From positions 1 to 64,000 of the forward strand of contig JBGPHC010000018.1 of assembly GCA_041484195.1 (NCBI GenBank): 64,000 nt of DNA. The letters run 5' to 3'. Both the position numbers and the translations under genes were made by a program. The notes under the pieces are model-generated. The model had not been told where the DNA came from. It ran no database searches and worked only from the letters and a program-made list of their open reading frames with translations. The stretch is from PSRI01 sp041484195. GTDB taxonomy: Bacteria; Bacteroidota; Bacteroidia; Chitinophagales; Chitinophagaceae. Positions 9,528 to 18,566 of this stretch are shown here, piece after piece (positions within the stretch are counted from its first letter, which is position 1; each line of letters begins with the position of its first letter).

Positions 9528-10244
9528 TTGGGCGGTTTGAGAATACCTATTCTATTGATAATCACTGCGATTTCATTTTCCAGTTGCGAAACTTTCAAGC
9601 CGCTGGCCAAATCTTCCATGGTTCCTGAGGAAAATGTGAGAAAAAATAATGAAAGCCCCCGCTTCCTCAGGAATATCAGCCTCAATGCTGACCCCAAAAC
9701 GGCTACAAATAATATTTCTGAACTCCAGTCTTCTGATATCCGGGAAACGAACAAAATTCCAGTCCTTAATATTGGCCCTTCCTTCAACATTGAACAGGTA
9801 GATGAAATGCAATTCAAATACGCCATCCGGATGGATGTTGAAGTGGAAAAGGTGAAGAACAAGGATTTGTATCAGTATATCGAGAGCTGGTGGGCCACCC
9901 CTTATCGGCTTGGCGGGTCTACTCACAAGGGAGTGGATTGCTCCTCATTTGTGCAAATGCTGATGTCTTCCGTATACAACATCCAGATTCCCAGAACGGC
10001 CCGGGAGCAGAAAAAACTTACTACCCTTGTTTCCAGGGATGAACTGCAGGAAGGCGACCTGGTATTTTTCAATACGAAGGGAGGGATTTCTCACGTTGGA
10101 GTGTACCTGCTAGACAACAAATTTGTGCACGCCGCCACTTCCGGGGGTGTCATGATCAGCGATATGAACGATCCATATTGGATACGCAAGTATTTGAGTG
10201 CGGGCAGGATCCTGCACGAACAGCGCCTGACCTCTACACCCTGA
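9528..10244 (+). CDS. NlpC/P60-family peptidase lipoprotein (C40)
   Basis: A 238-residue predicted lipoprotein with a C-terminal NlpC/P60 domain, which cleaves peptide stems of peptidoglycan. The signal peptide ends at a lipobox (ISFSSC20). The catalytic triad is readable: C138 in GVDCSSF, H189 in GISHVGVY, and H201 in FVHAATSGG. The segment before the domain (residues 21-120) has no recognised fold and holds no obvious SH3 repeat. The only start in frame before the signal peptide is a TTG. It is divergent from dnaE, with a 190-bp gap, and convergent with the M1 peptidase gene. The likely location is the periplasmic face of the outer membrane, with a role in cell-wall turnover. Confidence 0.88.
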   Translation: MGGLRIPILLIITAISFSSCETFKPLAKSSMVPEENVRKNNESPRFLRNISLNADPKTATNNISELQSSDIRETNKIPVLNIGPSFNIEQVDEMQFKYAIRMDVEVEKVKNKDLYQYIESWWATPYRLGGSTHKGVDCSSFVQMLMSSVYNIQIPRTAREQKKLTTLVSRDELQEGDLVFFNTKGGISHVGVYLLDNKFVHAATSGGVMISDMNDPYWIRKYLSAGRILHEQRLTSTP

Positions 10245-10438
10245 TAAACGCTGAGCTTCTAATCTTCCTGTTGGAATTGTCCCATTCCTACCAGGCGATT
10301 GCGCAGTTCTAACCCAAATTCCCTATCAATCTCCAGGTCCAAATTCAAATAGACTGCATGCATCCGGCATTGCGGAAACTGAGACTCTCGCTTCCTATTC
10401 TCATGGATTACCACCAAAGGATAGCCGAACCGAAGGCG

Positions 10439-12097
10439 TTATTTCGACTGCTCGGTCAGCACATAGAAATTCCGGTCCACCTCAAATTTGAATTCACCCG
10501 AAGCTCCTGCCTTCAGGTTCTGCCATTTTTCGGAGGGCTTGATCCATTTCTGTCCGTTGAAATCAATTTTCAAAGGCATCCTGAACCCCGGCACCACATG
10601 GGTCCACCTGTATGACAAAACATTATCTTTTATTTTATACTGTATCACCGGAATATCAGTGGTCCTTAGGTATTGATCAAATACTTTCGAAAAATCAATG
10701 CCTGATTTCGAGGAAATATAATTTTCGATCTCCTTTGAGGTGACAGTCTTATGATAGTAGGTCTGGTTAAGCCCCCTCAGGATCTGCCTGAACTTTTCGT
10801 CATTATTGATGATCTGCCTGACGGTATGTATCATATTACCCCCTTTATAATACATATCGCCGGAGCCTTCCTGGTTCACGCCGTAATGCCCGATGATGGG
10901 AATATCGTTCCTGATATTCTTTCTCGTTCCTATCACATAATCATTACCAGCCTCAACTCCAAATTCACAGTCAGTGAAGAGGGTTTCTGAATAATTGGTG
11001 ATGCCTTCATGCACCCACATGTCGGCAATATCCTTGCTCGTGATATTATTGCCAAACCATTCGTGACCGCTTTCGTGCACGATGATAAAGTCCCATTTCA
11101 GGCCCCAGCCTGAACCGGAGAGGTCCCTGCCCAGGTATCCGTTCGCATACTTATTACCGTAAGCAACGGCGCTTTGATGCTCCATGCCCAAATGTGGCGC
11201 CTCCACCAATTTATATCCATCCTCGTAAAAAGGGTATGGCCCAAACCAGTGTTCGAAGCAACTCAGCATCTGGAATGCCTGGCTGAATTGTGATTTTGCT
11301 TTCTCGAGATTATAGTCTAATACCCAAAAATCGCAGTCAAGGTTTCCTTTCTCTCCTTTATAATCTTCATGCCAGTGAACATATTTGCCGATATAGGGTA
11401 TGATATCATAATTATTAATAGGATCCTTAATCACCCACTTGTATGCAGCTGTTTTTTCATTCTCGTTTTTCTCAATGCCTGCCAATCTTCCATTGCCTAC
11501 CGCCAGCAGGCTGTCAGGAACTGAAATACTCAGGGAAGCGCTGTCGGGTTCATCGCTCTGATGGTCTTTGCAGGGATACCAAACGCTGGCGCCCAAGCCC
11601 TGGCAGGCCACACTCATCCATGGATTTCCATTCTTATCCTTTGTCCATATCCAACCTCCATCCCAAGGCGGCCTTTTAGCTTCCTTGGGTGTGCCCGCAA
11701 ACATCACCTGAATTTTTTTTACCGCCCCTTTCCTGATGATTTCAGGGAAGTCTAAAAAGTAGGCATTGCCATCTCTCTCAAATTTAGGATGGCTTTCACC
11801 ATCCAGCACATCCGTAATTTCCATGGGTGTTTGCAGATCTATCTGCATCCTTTTCCCGTCGGCCAGAGCCTTAAAACTAATTGTGTTGGATCCTTTGATG
11901 CTCTTGCTATCAAAATCCGGAACCACTGAAATGTCATACTTTATGGCGTCCCACCAGGCCCGTTCAGGCGTAATGGAACCACGCAATGTATCCGCATGCG
12001 TGAACCCCTTTTTCCTGTTCAGGGGTTGAGCTCTCAAATCAGCAGTATTGAGGAACAGAAAAGAGGAGACTATTGAAAACCAAATTATTTTCTTCAC
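10439..12097 (-). CDS. Secreted M1-family metallopeptidase
   Basis: A 552-residue protein with a signal peptide (IIWFSIVSSFLFLNTADLRAQ). It belongs to the M1 aminopeptidase clan: the zinc motif is H341-E342-S-G-H345 followed by E364 at the family spacing (HExxH-x18-E), and a GMEHQSA segment stands in place of the classical GAMEN exopeptidase motif. The N-terminal all-beta domain (residues 30-230) is present. The C-terminal helical domain is short, so this is the compact form common in Bacteroidota rather than the 850-residue PepN type. The likely role is hydrolysis of peptides in the periplasm or outside. Translation seems to start at GTG. The reading frame stays open for 60 codons past the stop (see findings). 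Confidence 0.88.
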   Translation of the reverse strand: MKKIIWFSIVSSFLFLNTADLRAQPLNRKKGFTHADTLRGSITPERAWWDAIKYDISVVPDFDSKSIKGSNTISFKALADGKRMQIDLQTPMEITDVLDGESHPKFERDGNAYFLDFPEIIRKGAVKKIQVMFAGTPKEAKRPPWDGGWIWTKDKNGNPWMSVACQGLGASVWYPCKDHQSDEPDSASLSISVPDSLLAVGNGRLAGIEKNENEKTAAYKWVIKDPINNYDIIPYIGKYVHWHEDYKGEKGNLDCDFWVLDYNLEKAKSQFSQAFQMLSCFEHWFGPYPFYEDGYKLVEAPHLGMEHQSAVAYGNKYANGYLGRDLSGSGWGLKWDFIIVHESGHEWFGNNITSKDIADMWVHEGITNYSETLFTDCEFGVEAGNDYVIGTRKNIRNDIPIIGHYGVNQEGSGDMYYKGGNMIHTVRQIINNDEKFRQILRGLNQTYYHKTVTSKEIENYISSKSGIDFSKVFDQYLRTTDIPVIQYKIKDNVLSYRWTHVVPGFRMPLKIDFNGQKWIKPSEKWQNLKAGASGEFKFEVDRNFYVLTEQSK

Positions 12098-12233
12098 TTT
12101 GAAAGAATTTGAATGTTAAATTTAAGCGGATTTAATTATCATGATCAGAAAAAATTTCCGGCGGTCCCCAGAGCAGGAACCGAAATCAGAAGGAGTACAC
12201 ACTCCCCGCCTTGCGCACCGATTGGGTGACTTC

Positions 12234-13862
12234 ATGATTGGATACCATGTATCGCTCCTCTGGCTACTGGCCATTCCGCTGATTATCTCATGTTCAGGAA
12301 AGAGACATTCCGACAAAAAAATCTTTCACTATAATCAGCCCGAAGGTATTTCATCTTTGGACCCTGCATTCGCAAAAAACCAGGCGATCATGTGGGCAGT
12401 TCACCAGGTATACAATACCCTGGTGGAGGTGGATCAGAACTTGAAAATCGTGCCTTCATTAGCAAAGAGTTGGGAGATTTCACCGGATCGGTTGACTTAC
12501 AGGTTTTACCTTAGAAACGATGTGTATTTCCAGGATGACGCGGCCTTCATCAATGGCAGGGGCAGGCTCATGACCGCGCAGGATGTGGTATACAGTTTCA
12601 GGCGGATCGTTGATAAAACCGTGGCCTCGCCAGGAGCCTGGATATTCAATGGCAGGGTTGAAACGATCAATGGATTCAAAGCGATCGACGATAGCATTTT
12701 CGAATTGCAATTGACCCGCCCCTTTAATCCCATTTTAGGAATCCTGAGCATGCAGTATTGCTCAGTAGTTCCACATGAAGTGGTGGAAAAATATGGAAAT
12801 GAATTCCCACGCCATCCATGTGGTACCGGGCCTTTCAGATTCACAGTCTGGGAAGAAGGCCAGACCCTGATCCTCGGCAGGAACAACCAATATTTTGAAA
12901 AGGACAGCAATGGAATTCGCTTACCCTACCTGGATGGTGTCAGTGTTTCTTTCCTCGATAGCAAGGCCTCCGAATTCCTCGAATTCACACAGGGCCGACT
13001 GGATTTCATCAATGATATCGACGCTTCCTTCAAGGATGAGGTATTGAATAAGAAAGGGGAATTGAAAAAGGAATGGCAGGATAAGATCGTCCTCGACAAA
13101 AGGACATTCCTCAATACCGAATATCTTGGCATATTAACCGACAGCAGCAATCCCCTCGTTCGAAACAGTCCGCTTAAGATCAAGGCAGTCAGGCAGGCCA
13201 TTAATTATGGATTCGACAGGAGAAAAATGATACTCTACCTCCGCAATTCCCTGGGTACGCCAGCCGAAAGCGGATTCGTTCCTCCGGGGCTGCCTTCATT
13301 TGATTCTTCGTTGGTAATAGGATATGAATATGACCTGGATAAGGCCCGCAGGCTATTGGCTATCGCAGGATTTCCTGATGGGAAGAACCTGGCTCCCATC
13401 AAACTCCTCACCATCACCCAGTATTCCGAACTCGGCAGTTTTATTGCAAAACAATTGGAAGAATTGGGCATGAAAGTGCAGGTGGAAGTAGTGCAGAAAA
13501 GCCTGTTGCTGGAACAGACCGCGAAATCAGAAGCGCTGTTTTTTCGAGGAAGCTGGTTGGCAGATTATCCTGACGCGGAGAACTATCTGAGCGTATTCTA
13601 TGGAAAAAATCCGGCTCCGCCTAACTATACCCGTTACAAGAACCCTGCATTTGATAAGTTATATGACCAAGCCTTGCTGGAAAGGAATGACTCTATACGC
13701 TATGGAATGTACCGTCAATTAGATCAGATGGTCATGAATGATGCGCCGGTTGTGCCTTTGTGGTATGATATGGTTGTGCGACTCGTAAATCCAAAGGTAA
13801 AAAACTTCGACTCAAATAGCCTGAATATGCTGGAACTCCGGAAAGTGAAAATGGAGCCCTGA
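12234..13862 (+). CDS. ABC transporter substrate-binding lipoprotein, peptide type (family 5)
   Basis: A periplasmic solute-binding protein of the DppA/OppA class. An open frame exists from 12141, but the ATG at 12234 gives a compact lipoprotein signal (MIGYHVSLLWLLAIPLIISC), so I prefer that start. After it comes the SBP family-5 pattern: FHYNQPEGISSLDPAFAKNQ, the LVEVDQNLKIVPSLAKSWEIS and YRFYLRNDVYFQDD segments, the RPFNPILGILSMQYCSVVP hinge, and HPCGTGPFRF. The protein is full length for the family. No permease or ATPase genes are adjacent, so the transporter partners must be elsewhere. It is divergent from the M1 peptidase, which could supply peptides, but this link is inference. Confidence 0.87.
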   Translation: MIGYHVSLLWLLAIPLIISCSGKRHSDKKIFHYNQPEGISSLDPAFAKNQAIMWAVHQVYNTLVEVDQNLKIVPSLAKSWEISPDRLTYRFYLRNDVYFQDDAAFINGRGRLMTAQDVVYSFRRIVDKTVASPGAWIFNGRVETINGFKAIDDSIFELQLTRPFNPILGILSMQYCSVVPHEVVEKYGNEFPRHPCGTGPFRFTVWEEGQTLILGRNNQYFEKDSNGIRLPYLDGVSVSFLDSKASEFLEFTQGRLDFINDIDASFKDEVLNKKGELKKEWQDKIVLDKRTFLNTEYLGILTDSSNPLVRNSPLKIKAVRQAINYGFDRRKMILYLRNSLGTPAESGFVPPGLPSFDSSLVIGYEYDLDKARRLLAIAGFPDGKNLAPIKLLTITQYSELGSFIAKQLEELGMKVQVEVVQKSLLLEQTAKSEALFFRGSWLADYPDAENYLSVFYGKNPAPPNYTRYKNPAFDKLYDQALLERNDSIRYGMYRQLDQMVMNDAPVVPLWYDMVVRLVNPKVKNFDSNSLNMLELRKVKMEP

Positions 13863-13872
13863 TAAGGCTCCA
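13852..13872. terminator. Possible terminator hairpin between convergent genes
   Basis: A 7-bp perfect stem (TGGAGCC with GGCTCCA) and a 7-nt loop span the stop codon of the peptide-binding protein gene. On the minus strand it is followed by ATTTTC, so it may end msrA transcription. The T-tract is poor. Confidence 0.3.
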
Positions 13873-13877
13873 GTCAT

Positions 13878-14546
13878 TTATTGCTCACTTATTTCCTTCT
13901 TCAACTTTCCCTTGAATACCTTTTCAAATTTTTCAAGCTTGGGTCTTATTACGAAATAACAATAGGGCGCATTACCATTATTGTTATAATAATTCTGGTG
14001 ATAGTCTTCGGCGGGATAAAAATTCTTGTACGCTTCAACAGTGGTTACAATGGGACGATCCCATGCCCCGCTTTTTTCCAATTCGGCTTTATAGTGCTCA
14101 GCCTTGTTTTTCTGATTATCATCGTGATAAAAAATCACACTGCGGTATTGAGGGCCCACGTCATTGCCCTGGCGGTTCAGGGTAGTGGGGTCATGAACCT
14201 TCCAGAATACTTCCAACAACTGATCAAAACTTATTTTAGAAGGATCGTACACGATTTGGCAAACTTCGGCATGGCCGGTGTTCTTGCTGCAAACCTGCTC
14301 ATAGGTGGGGTTCGGCACGTTCCCTCCGCTGTACCCGCTCGTTACTTTTATTACGCCTTCTAATTCCTGGAATACCGCTTCCGTACACCAAAAACATCCG
14401 GTACCGAAAGTTGCGGTATCCAATTTCGTTGTAGAGGAGATCTTAGTATCATCCATATTTCCAGTTTTTTTTGTTTTATTAGTTTTCTGTGCGCAGGCCA
14501 TCAGGGTGCAAATGCTAATGACGACACCCGTCAAAAGGATCCTCAT
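13878..14546 (-). CDS. msrA: Peptide-methionine (S)-S-oxide reductase MsrA, exported
   Basis: MsrA repairs oxidised methionine using a cysteine sulfenic acid chemistry. The catalytic motif GCFWC with the following TEAVFQELEGV helix is present, as are SGYSGG, GHAEVCQIVYDP and the FWKVHDPTTLNRQGNDVGPQYRS stretch. The N-terminus carries a signal peptide ending in a lipobox-like LMAC, followed by a Lys/Thr-rich linker, so the enzyme is probably an envelope lipoprotein rather than cytosolic. The frame opens at 14573; I prefer the internal ATG that starts MRILLTGVV because it begins the signal peptide directly. No MsrB domain is fused. It is convergent with the peptide-binding protein gene. Confidence 0.93.
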   Translation of the reverse strand: MRILLTGVVISICTLMACAQKTNKTKKTGNMDDTKISSTTKLDTATFGTGCFWCTEAVFQELEGVIKVTSGYSGGNVPNPTYEQVCSKNTGHAEVCQIVYDPSKISFDQLLEVFWKVHDPTTLNRQGNDVGPQYRSVIFYHDDNQKNKAEHYKAELEKSGAWDRPIVTTVEAYKNFYPAEDYHQNYYNNNGNAPYCYFVIRPKLEKFEKVFKGKLKKEISEQ

Positions 14547-14798
14547 ACTATAGAATTTATTTTTCGGAAACATATAATTTCAAATCCCATGCAAGTTATT
14601 CCGAAGCATCCATGTAGAATTGTAAGGTCGGCGACATTGTAATTTCTTTATGATGCCATTAACAAAATCTTTAACATTACCAATAAAGATACTACAAAAA
14701 GAAAAACATTTTCGAAGGTGCCTTTCTGATGATAAGGGGCCGTGCAGGCAGCTTCAGCCGTTCGCTTAACTTTTCAAGATTACCCGCGATAGCATTTC

Positions 14799-16247
14799 TC
14801 AAACATTAGTGTTTTTTTCCCCCTTAGCTTGGTTTCTCCTGAAATACCAATAAAAAGGTATGCCTGCCGCAGTCAGTAAGAGTCCGAAAACGGAATTAAT
14901 GAAAGGAGCCCTTCCTTCCCTGTAAGCTGTAATATCAGAATACAAAGTGGAAGCCAGGTAAAATGCAGTGAACAATACGAATACTATGGGCACCCAGGGA
15001 TAACCCCAAACCTTATAGGGCCTTTCCTTGTCTGGCATTTTTTTCCGGAGGATCAAAACGCCGAGCACAACGAGCGCATAAAATATCCAGGACATAAAAA
15101 TGAACATGTCGGCCAGAATGTCGAAAGAACCACTCAATACCAGGACGCTGCTCCAAACTCCCAACACAATCACCGCGTTGCCAGGTGTGAGGTTTTTGGG
15201 ATGTACTTTCCCGGCCCATCTGAAGAAATTCCCCGACTCCGACATGGCGAATACAATTCTGGCATTAGCCAACAGATTTACGCTGGTGGCGCCAAATGCA
15301 GATATCACAATGAGGATCGCGATGATGGTACCACCGATAGTCCCCATCACTTTTTCAGTGGCGTCGCTGGCAACCAGGGGCGATGAGGCCATTACATCAA
15401 CCGGCAGCACATACATATAGGCCAACGTTATCAATAAATAAACGATGATGCATGTAAACAATCCTACCAACAAACTTCTCGTAATATTCTTACTGGGATC
15501 TTTGATTTCGCCTGCTACCATATTCAGATTATTCCATCCGTCATAAGACGCAAAAGCGCCTGTAGTGGCCGCCATGAAAGCAGCGAACAAGGGCCATCCC
15601 TTTAAATGAAAATCCGGCGCGTTTGTAAAAAAATTGCTCACCGATCCTTTTCCGGAAAATAAAATCCCGAATACAAGCATCACAATGGCGAATGTTTTCA
15701 ATAAAGTGGCGATGAACTGGATCGCATTCCCGGAACGAACACTTTTATAATTTACATAGGTCAGTGCCATGATGATGGTAATGGCAAGTGACTTCACTCC
15801 AAGATTCTGCAATGGAAGAACATCGCCAATCATCGGAATATGAAGAAGTACGGATCTTTCCAATGCCGGATCTAATCGGGGGAGCCTCAAAAAATATCCT
15901 GTATAATCTGCGCAAACGAAGGCAATTGCCGCAATAGCCGCCGTATTGATTACTGCGATCGTGGACCATCCATAAACATAGGCGATGAAATTGCCATAGG
16001 TTTTTTCCAAATAAATGTATTGACCTCCCGTTTCAGGAAACATGGTGCCGAGCTCTGCAAAGGCCATGGCGCCAAAAATTGAAATGATGCCAGCCAGAAC
16101 CCAAACGACCAGCAGCAGGTAGGGAGAGCCGAGCTGACCAGCCATGGTGGCTGGTTTCATGAAAATGGTGGAACCTATTACGCTGCCAATTACAATAGTA
16201 GTGGCAGACCATAGTCCTATATTTTTTTCGAGTTTGGGTTGGGCCAT
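14799..16247 (-). CDS. APC-superfamily amino acid permease
   Basis: A 482-residue inner-membrane transporter with about 12 helices. It has the APC signature near the N-terminus (GSVIGSTIFMKPATMAGQLGSPYLLLVVWVLAG) and the GAMAFAELGTMFPETGGQYIYLEKTYG segment that follows in LAT/APA-type exchangers, as well as AFASYDGWNNLNMVAGEIKDPSKNI in the middle. The latter is close to the sequence seen in L-type and polyamine/amino acid exchangers. It lies 16 bp downstream of the Rieske oxygenase gene on the same strand, so the two are very likely cotranscribed and may act on the same amino compound. The substrate is unknown. Confidence 0.88.
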   Translation of the reverse strand: MAQPKLEKNIGLWSATTIVIGSVIGSTIFMKPATMAGQLGSPYLLLVVWVLAGIISIFGAMAFAELGTMFPETGGQYIYLEKTYGNFIAYVYGWSTIAVINTAAIAAIAFVCADYTGYFLRLPRLDPALERSVLLHIPMIGDVLPLQNLGVKSLAITIIMALTYVNYKSVRSGNAIQFIATLLKTFAIVMLVFGILFSGKGSVSNFFTNAPDFHLKGWPLFAAFMAATTGAFASYDGWNNLNMVAGEIKDPSKNITRSLLVGLFTCIIVYLLITLAYMYVLPVDVMASSPLVASDATEKVMGTIGGTIIAILIVISAFGATSVNLLANARIVFAMSESGNFFRWAGKVHPKNLTPGNAVIVLGVWSSVLVLSGSFDILADMFIFMSWIFYALVVLGVLILRKKMPDKERPYKVWGYPWVPIVFVLFTAFYLASTLYSDITAYREGRAPFINSVFGLLLTAAGIPFYWYFRRNQAKGEKNTNV

Positions 16248-16263
16248 AGGCGGGAAGATTCCG

Positions 16264-17343
16264 TCACATGAATTCCGAAATGATTTGATGGAAATGATGA
16301 GTTCCCTGTTCCCTTGTCACCGAATACCTGCCATGTTCATAAAATCTTGATCGGATACCCTTCTGCACATTTTCCACCACTTCCTCGTCCTCCTTCTCTA
16401 CAGTATCGAGACCTGATCCGGCGCCGGTATCATACAGGTCTTCATTCCACAGAAATGTGAAAAACGAAATCCTTGTCTCGTTCAACGAAACCGGCATCAC
16501 GATATTGAGTGAAAGTCCCCATGGATAGAAATTGAACATCATATTGGGGAATACAAAGAAATAATAGGCCGCGACTTTTTTGCCAAAGTCGGGTGAGCCT
16601 GGAGGCAGCTCGAAACAATCTTCATCCTCTTTCGCGATACCAAGTTGAAGGTTGGAATAGCGGTACAATTCCGTGGTATAGTTACTAAAATCAATGACCG
16701 CGTTCAGTTCGGCGTGCAGGAATGGAATATGGAATCCCTCAAGATAGTTTTCGCAATAGAGGGCCCAATGCGCTTTCACTGCATAATCCCTGGATAGTTC
16801 CGGCTGGTAAATGAAATCACCCAGAGGCAGCCAGGAGAGACGGTCCATCATCTCCTTAAAATACAGTTCATGCCCAATGCCATGATTCAATGAGCTGAAT
16901 AATAATTTACCCCATTGAAAAAGGGGCAGGCTGGGCAGGTTGTCTTCCTTTGTGGGAAAATTCTTCACTTCTTTGAATTCAGGCATCGCTATGAATTGCC
17001 CATCCAAATGGAACAAGCGTCCATGATAGCTGCAGCGCAGGTTGGTTAACCTGCATGGGCGATTTGCAATGATATTCCCCCGGTGTGTGCAGACATTGGA
17101 AATGCAATGCAGGGTATTTTCCCTGTCGCGTGTGAGAATCAGTGGTTCGTCCAGAAAATGTTCCAGGAGTGTGAAAGGATGAATATCGCCGGGCTTCGGA
17201 ACCATGTCACTGTGGCCTATGAATTGCCAGGATGGAGAAAATAGCTTTTCTTTACTCAGTTGGAAAACAGATTCGCTGCAGTAGAATTCCTTGGAGATGG
17301 TTTGGGCAACGGAGATATCAGGATCAACAGAGAAATGAGGCAT
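16264..17343 (-). CDS. Rieske non-heme iron oxygenase, alpha subunit
   Basis: A 359-residue ring-hydroxylating-type oxygenase. The Rieske 2Fe-2S ligands are C85/H87 (CTHRGN) and C104/H107 (CSYHG). The mononuclear iron site has H205 and H210 (ENYLEGFHIPFLH), with an acidic third ligand probably at D319. The usual bridging Asp before the first His is Glu (E202), as reported for oxygenases of quaternary amines such as carnitine and glycine betaine. No ferredoxin, reductase or beta subunit is adjacent. It forms a two-gene unit with the amino acid permease. I infer an amine or amino-acid-like substrate rather than an aromatic one. The enzyme class is secure; the substrate is not. Confidence 0.85.
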   Translation of the reverse strand: MPHFSVDPDISVAQTISKEFYCSESVFQLSKEKLFSPSWQFIGHSDMVPKPGDIHPFTLLEHFLDEPLILTRDRENTLHCISNVCTHRGNIIANRPCRLTNLRCSYHGRLFHLDGQFIAMPEFKEVKNFPTKEDNLPSLPLFQWGKLLFSSLNHGIGHELYFKEMMDRLSWLPLGDFIYQPELSRDYAVKAHWALYCENYLEGFHIPFLHAELNAVIDFSNYTTELYRYSNLQLGIAKEDEDCFELPPGSPDFGKKVAAYYFFVFPNMMFNFYPWGLSLNIVMPVSLNETRISFFTFLWNEDLYDTGAGSGLDTVEKEDEEVVENVQKGIRSRFYEHGRYSVTREQGTHHFHQIISEFM

Positions 17344-17497
17344 TCTACGATTAGTTGTTCACGTAAGGTAAGAAACTGTTTGTAAGAAACCCAACAATGA
17401 CCTCCCGATGGTTCAATTGGCAGTGAGATTCACCCGGTCATCATCCCAATATTTGAGAGATTATATTTCGTCTATCTGAGCCTATAAAGTCTCTTCC

Positions 17498-18112
17498 ATG
17501 ATTCGACCGCTGCTGTTCCTGGTCTGCATGCTTATTGGGTTACTAACACTATTTTCCTGCTCGAAAGAATATAGCTGTGAAGGCCCGGGCTGCCTGATTT
17601 CCAACCAGGACAGCACCCGATCATGCGATTCATCAGTCTGTGCAGACCAAAAGGAGTATATACGCGCTCAAATAGATGGAATGCAATATTGCTTTTCATC
17701 ATTTTGGTTCAATCATGATTCATCTTACAATATTAATTATTCGGCCGACGGTATGGATCAAATCAATATGATCCGGGAAGATGCCTGCAAACATCTCTCA
17801 ATCCGCTTCTTTTTTACCGGAACCAATCTGTTTCATCAACCATTGCCTTATATACAGCCATTGGATAATCCCCAGGCTCCAATGGGTTTGGTGGAGCTGC
17901 AATTGGTTGACTTGCAAAATATCTCAAGTTGCGAATTTTGTCCCACCGACAGCGTTGACTATGTGAACTGGCCATTCCATGGCATTCAAATTCAGGTTTC
18001 ACAAATTGTAAATGACACTCTGGTCGGATCTTTTTCGGGTCCGGTATATACAAAGACTGGCAAATCCAGGATGCTTTCCAATGGCGAATTCAGGATCAGG
18101 ATCATCAGGTAA
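17498..18112 (+). CDS. Cysteine-rich lipoprotein of unknown function
   Basis: A 204-residue protein with a clear lipoprotein signal (MIRPLLFLVCMLIGLLTLFSC21). The mature part starts with a Cys-rich linker (C27, C32, C43, C48), then a probable beta-sandwich with further cysteines (C65, DACKH, SSCEFCPTD). The sequence pattern (IRAQIDGMQYCF near the start, GSFSGPVY and a final GEFRIRI strand) resembles small Bacteroidota lipoproteins of the DUF6252-like kind, but I cannot assign it firmly. It is divergent from the Rieske oxygenase gene with a 154-bp shared upstream region. No function is proposed. Confidence 0.7.
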   Translation: MIRPLLFLVCMLIGLLTLFSCSKEYSCEGPGCLISNQDSTRSCDSSVCADQKEYIRAQIDGMQYCFSSFWFNHDSSYNINYSADGMDQINMIREDACKHLSIRFFFTGTNLFHQPLPYIQPLDNPQAPMGLVELQLVDLQNISSCEFCPTDSVDYVNWPFHGIQIQVSQIVNDTLVGSFSGPVYTKTGKSRMLSNGEFRIRIIR

Positions 18113-18480
18113 GATTCCTCAGCATAGACAGGCCGTTTTATCCGGGAAGCCCGTAATTTTGTTGTTTATGCAACCATTCTGGTTCCGCGAACGTCAATGA
18201 AATGGTTCAGGAAAGAAGGAAATTCTTTTGATGTTCCAAGAATTTTATCCGGTTCCAATGTTTCCAACCCCAGGGTAAAGAAAATTGTGTAGTTGAGGTC
18301 CGTTTTTGATCCGTTTTTGAAAAGTCAATATGGTTTACATATTTGACATGAAGCATGAAGGTTGGGTCTGTGAGTGCAACCTTTTTTGCTGCCATAAACT
18401 CAGGCTCAAGGCCGGGATTCAGGATCCGGATCTTAAAGTCTGATCTCAGTAAATAACTTTATATGAAAGGGCAAAAGAAA
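18113..18480. other. Noncoding stretch between lipoprotein gene and groEL terminator
   Basis: No gene is supported here. The only regular element is an exact tandem duplication of an 11-mer (TCCGTTTTTGA) at 18299-18320. Short open frames on both strands lack start signals and family resemblance. Confidence 0.4.
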
Positions 18481-18510
18481 GTCCCGTCTCGCAATTAAGC
18501 GAGACGGGAC
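18470..18510 (-). terminator. Strong rho-independent terminator of the groES-groEL unit
   Basis: A perfect 12-bp GC-rich stem (GTCCCGTCTCGC at 18481-18492, GCGAGACGGGAC at 18499-18510) closes a 6-nt loop. On the minus strand it is followed by TTTCTTTT. It lies 57 bp past the groEL stop. Confidence 0.88.
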
Positions 18511-18566
18511 TCATATTATGCCAATCATTTACCTGCAAGAAATCTGCAGGAGAGACTGCGATCAGA

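Noticed and set aside
18207..18395. Minus-strand frame of 62 codons between the lipoprotein gene and groEL
   Set aside because: No start signal and no recognised similarity.
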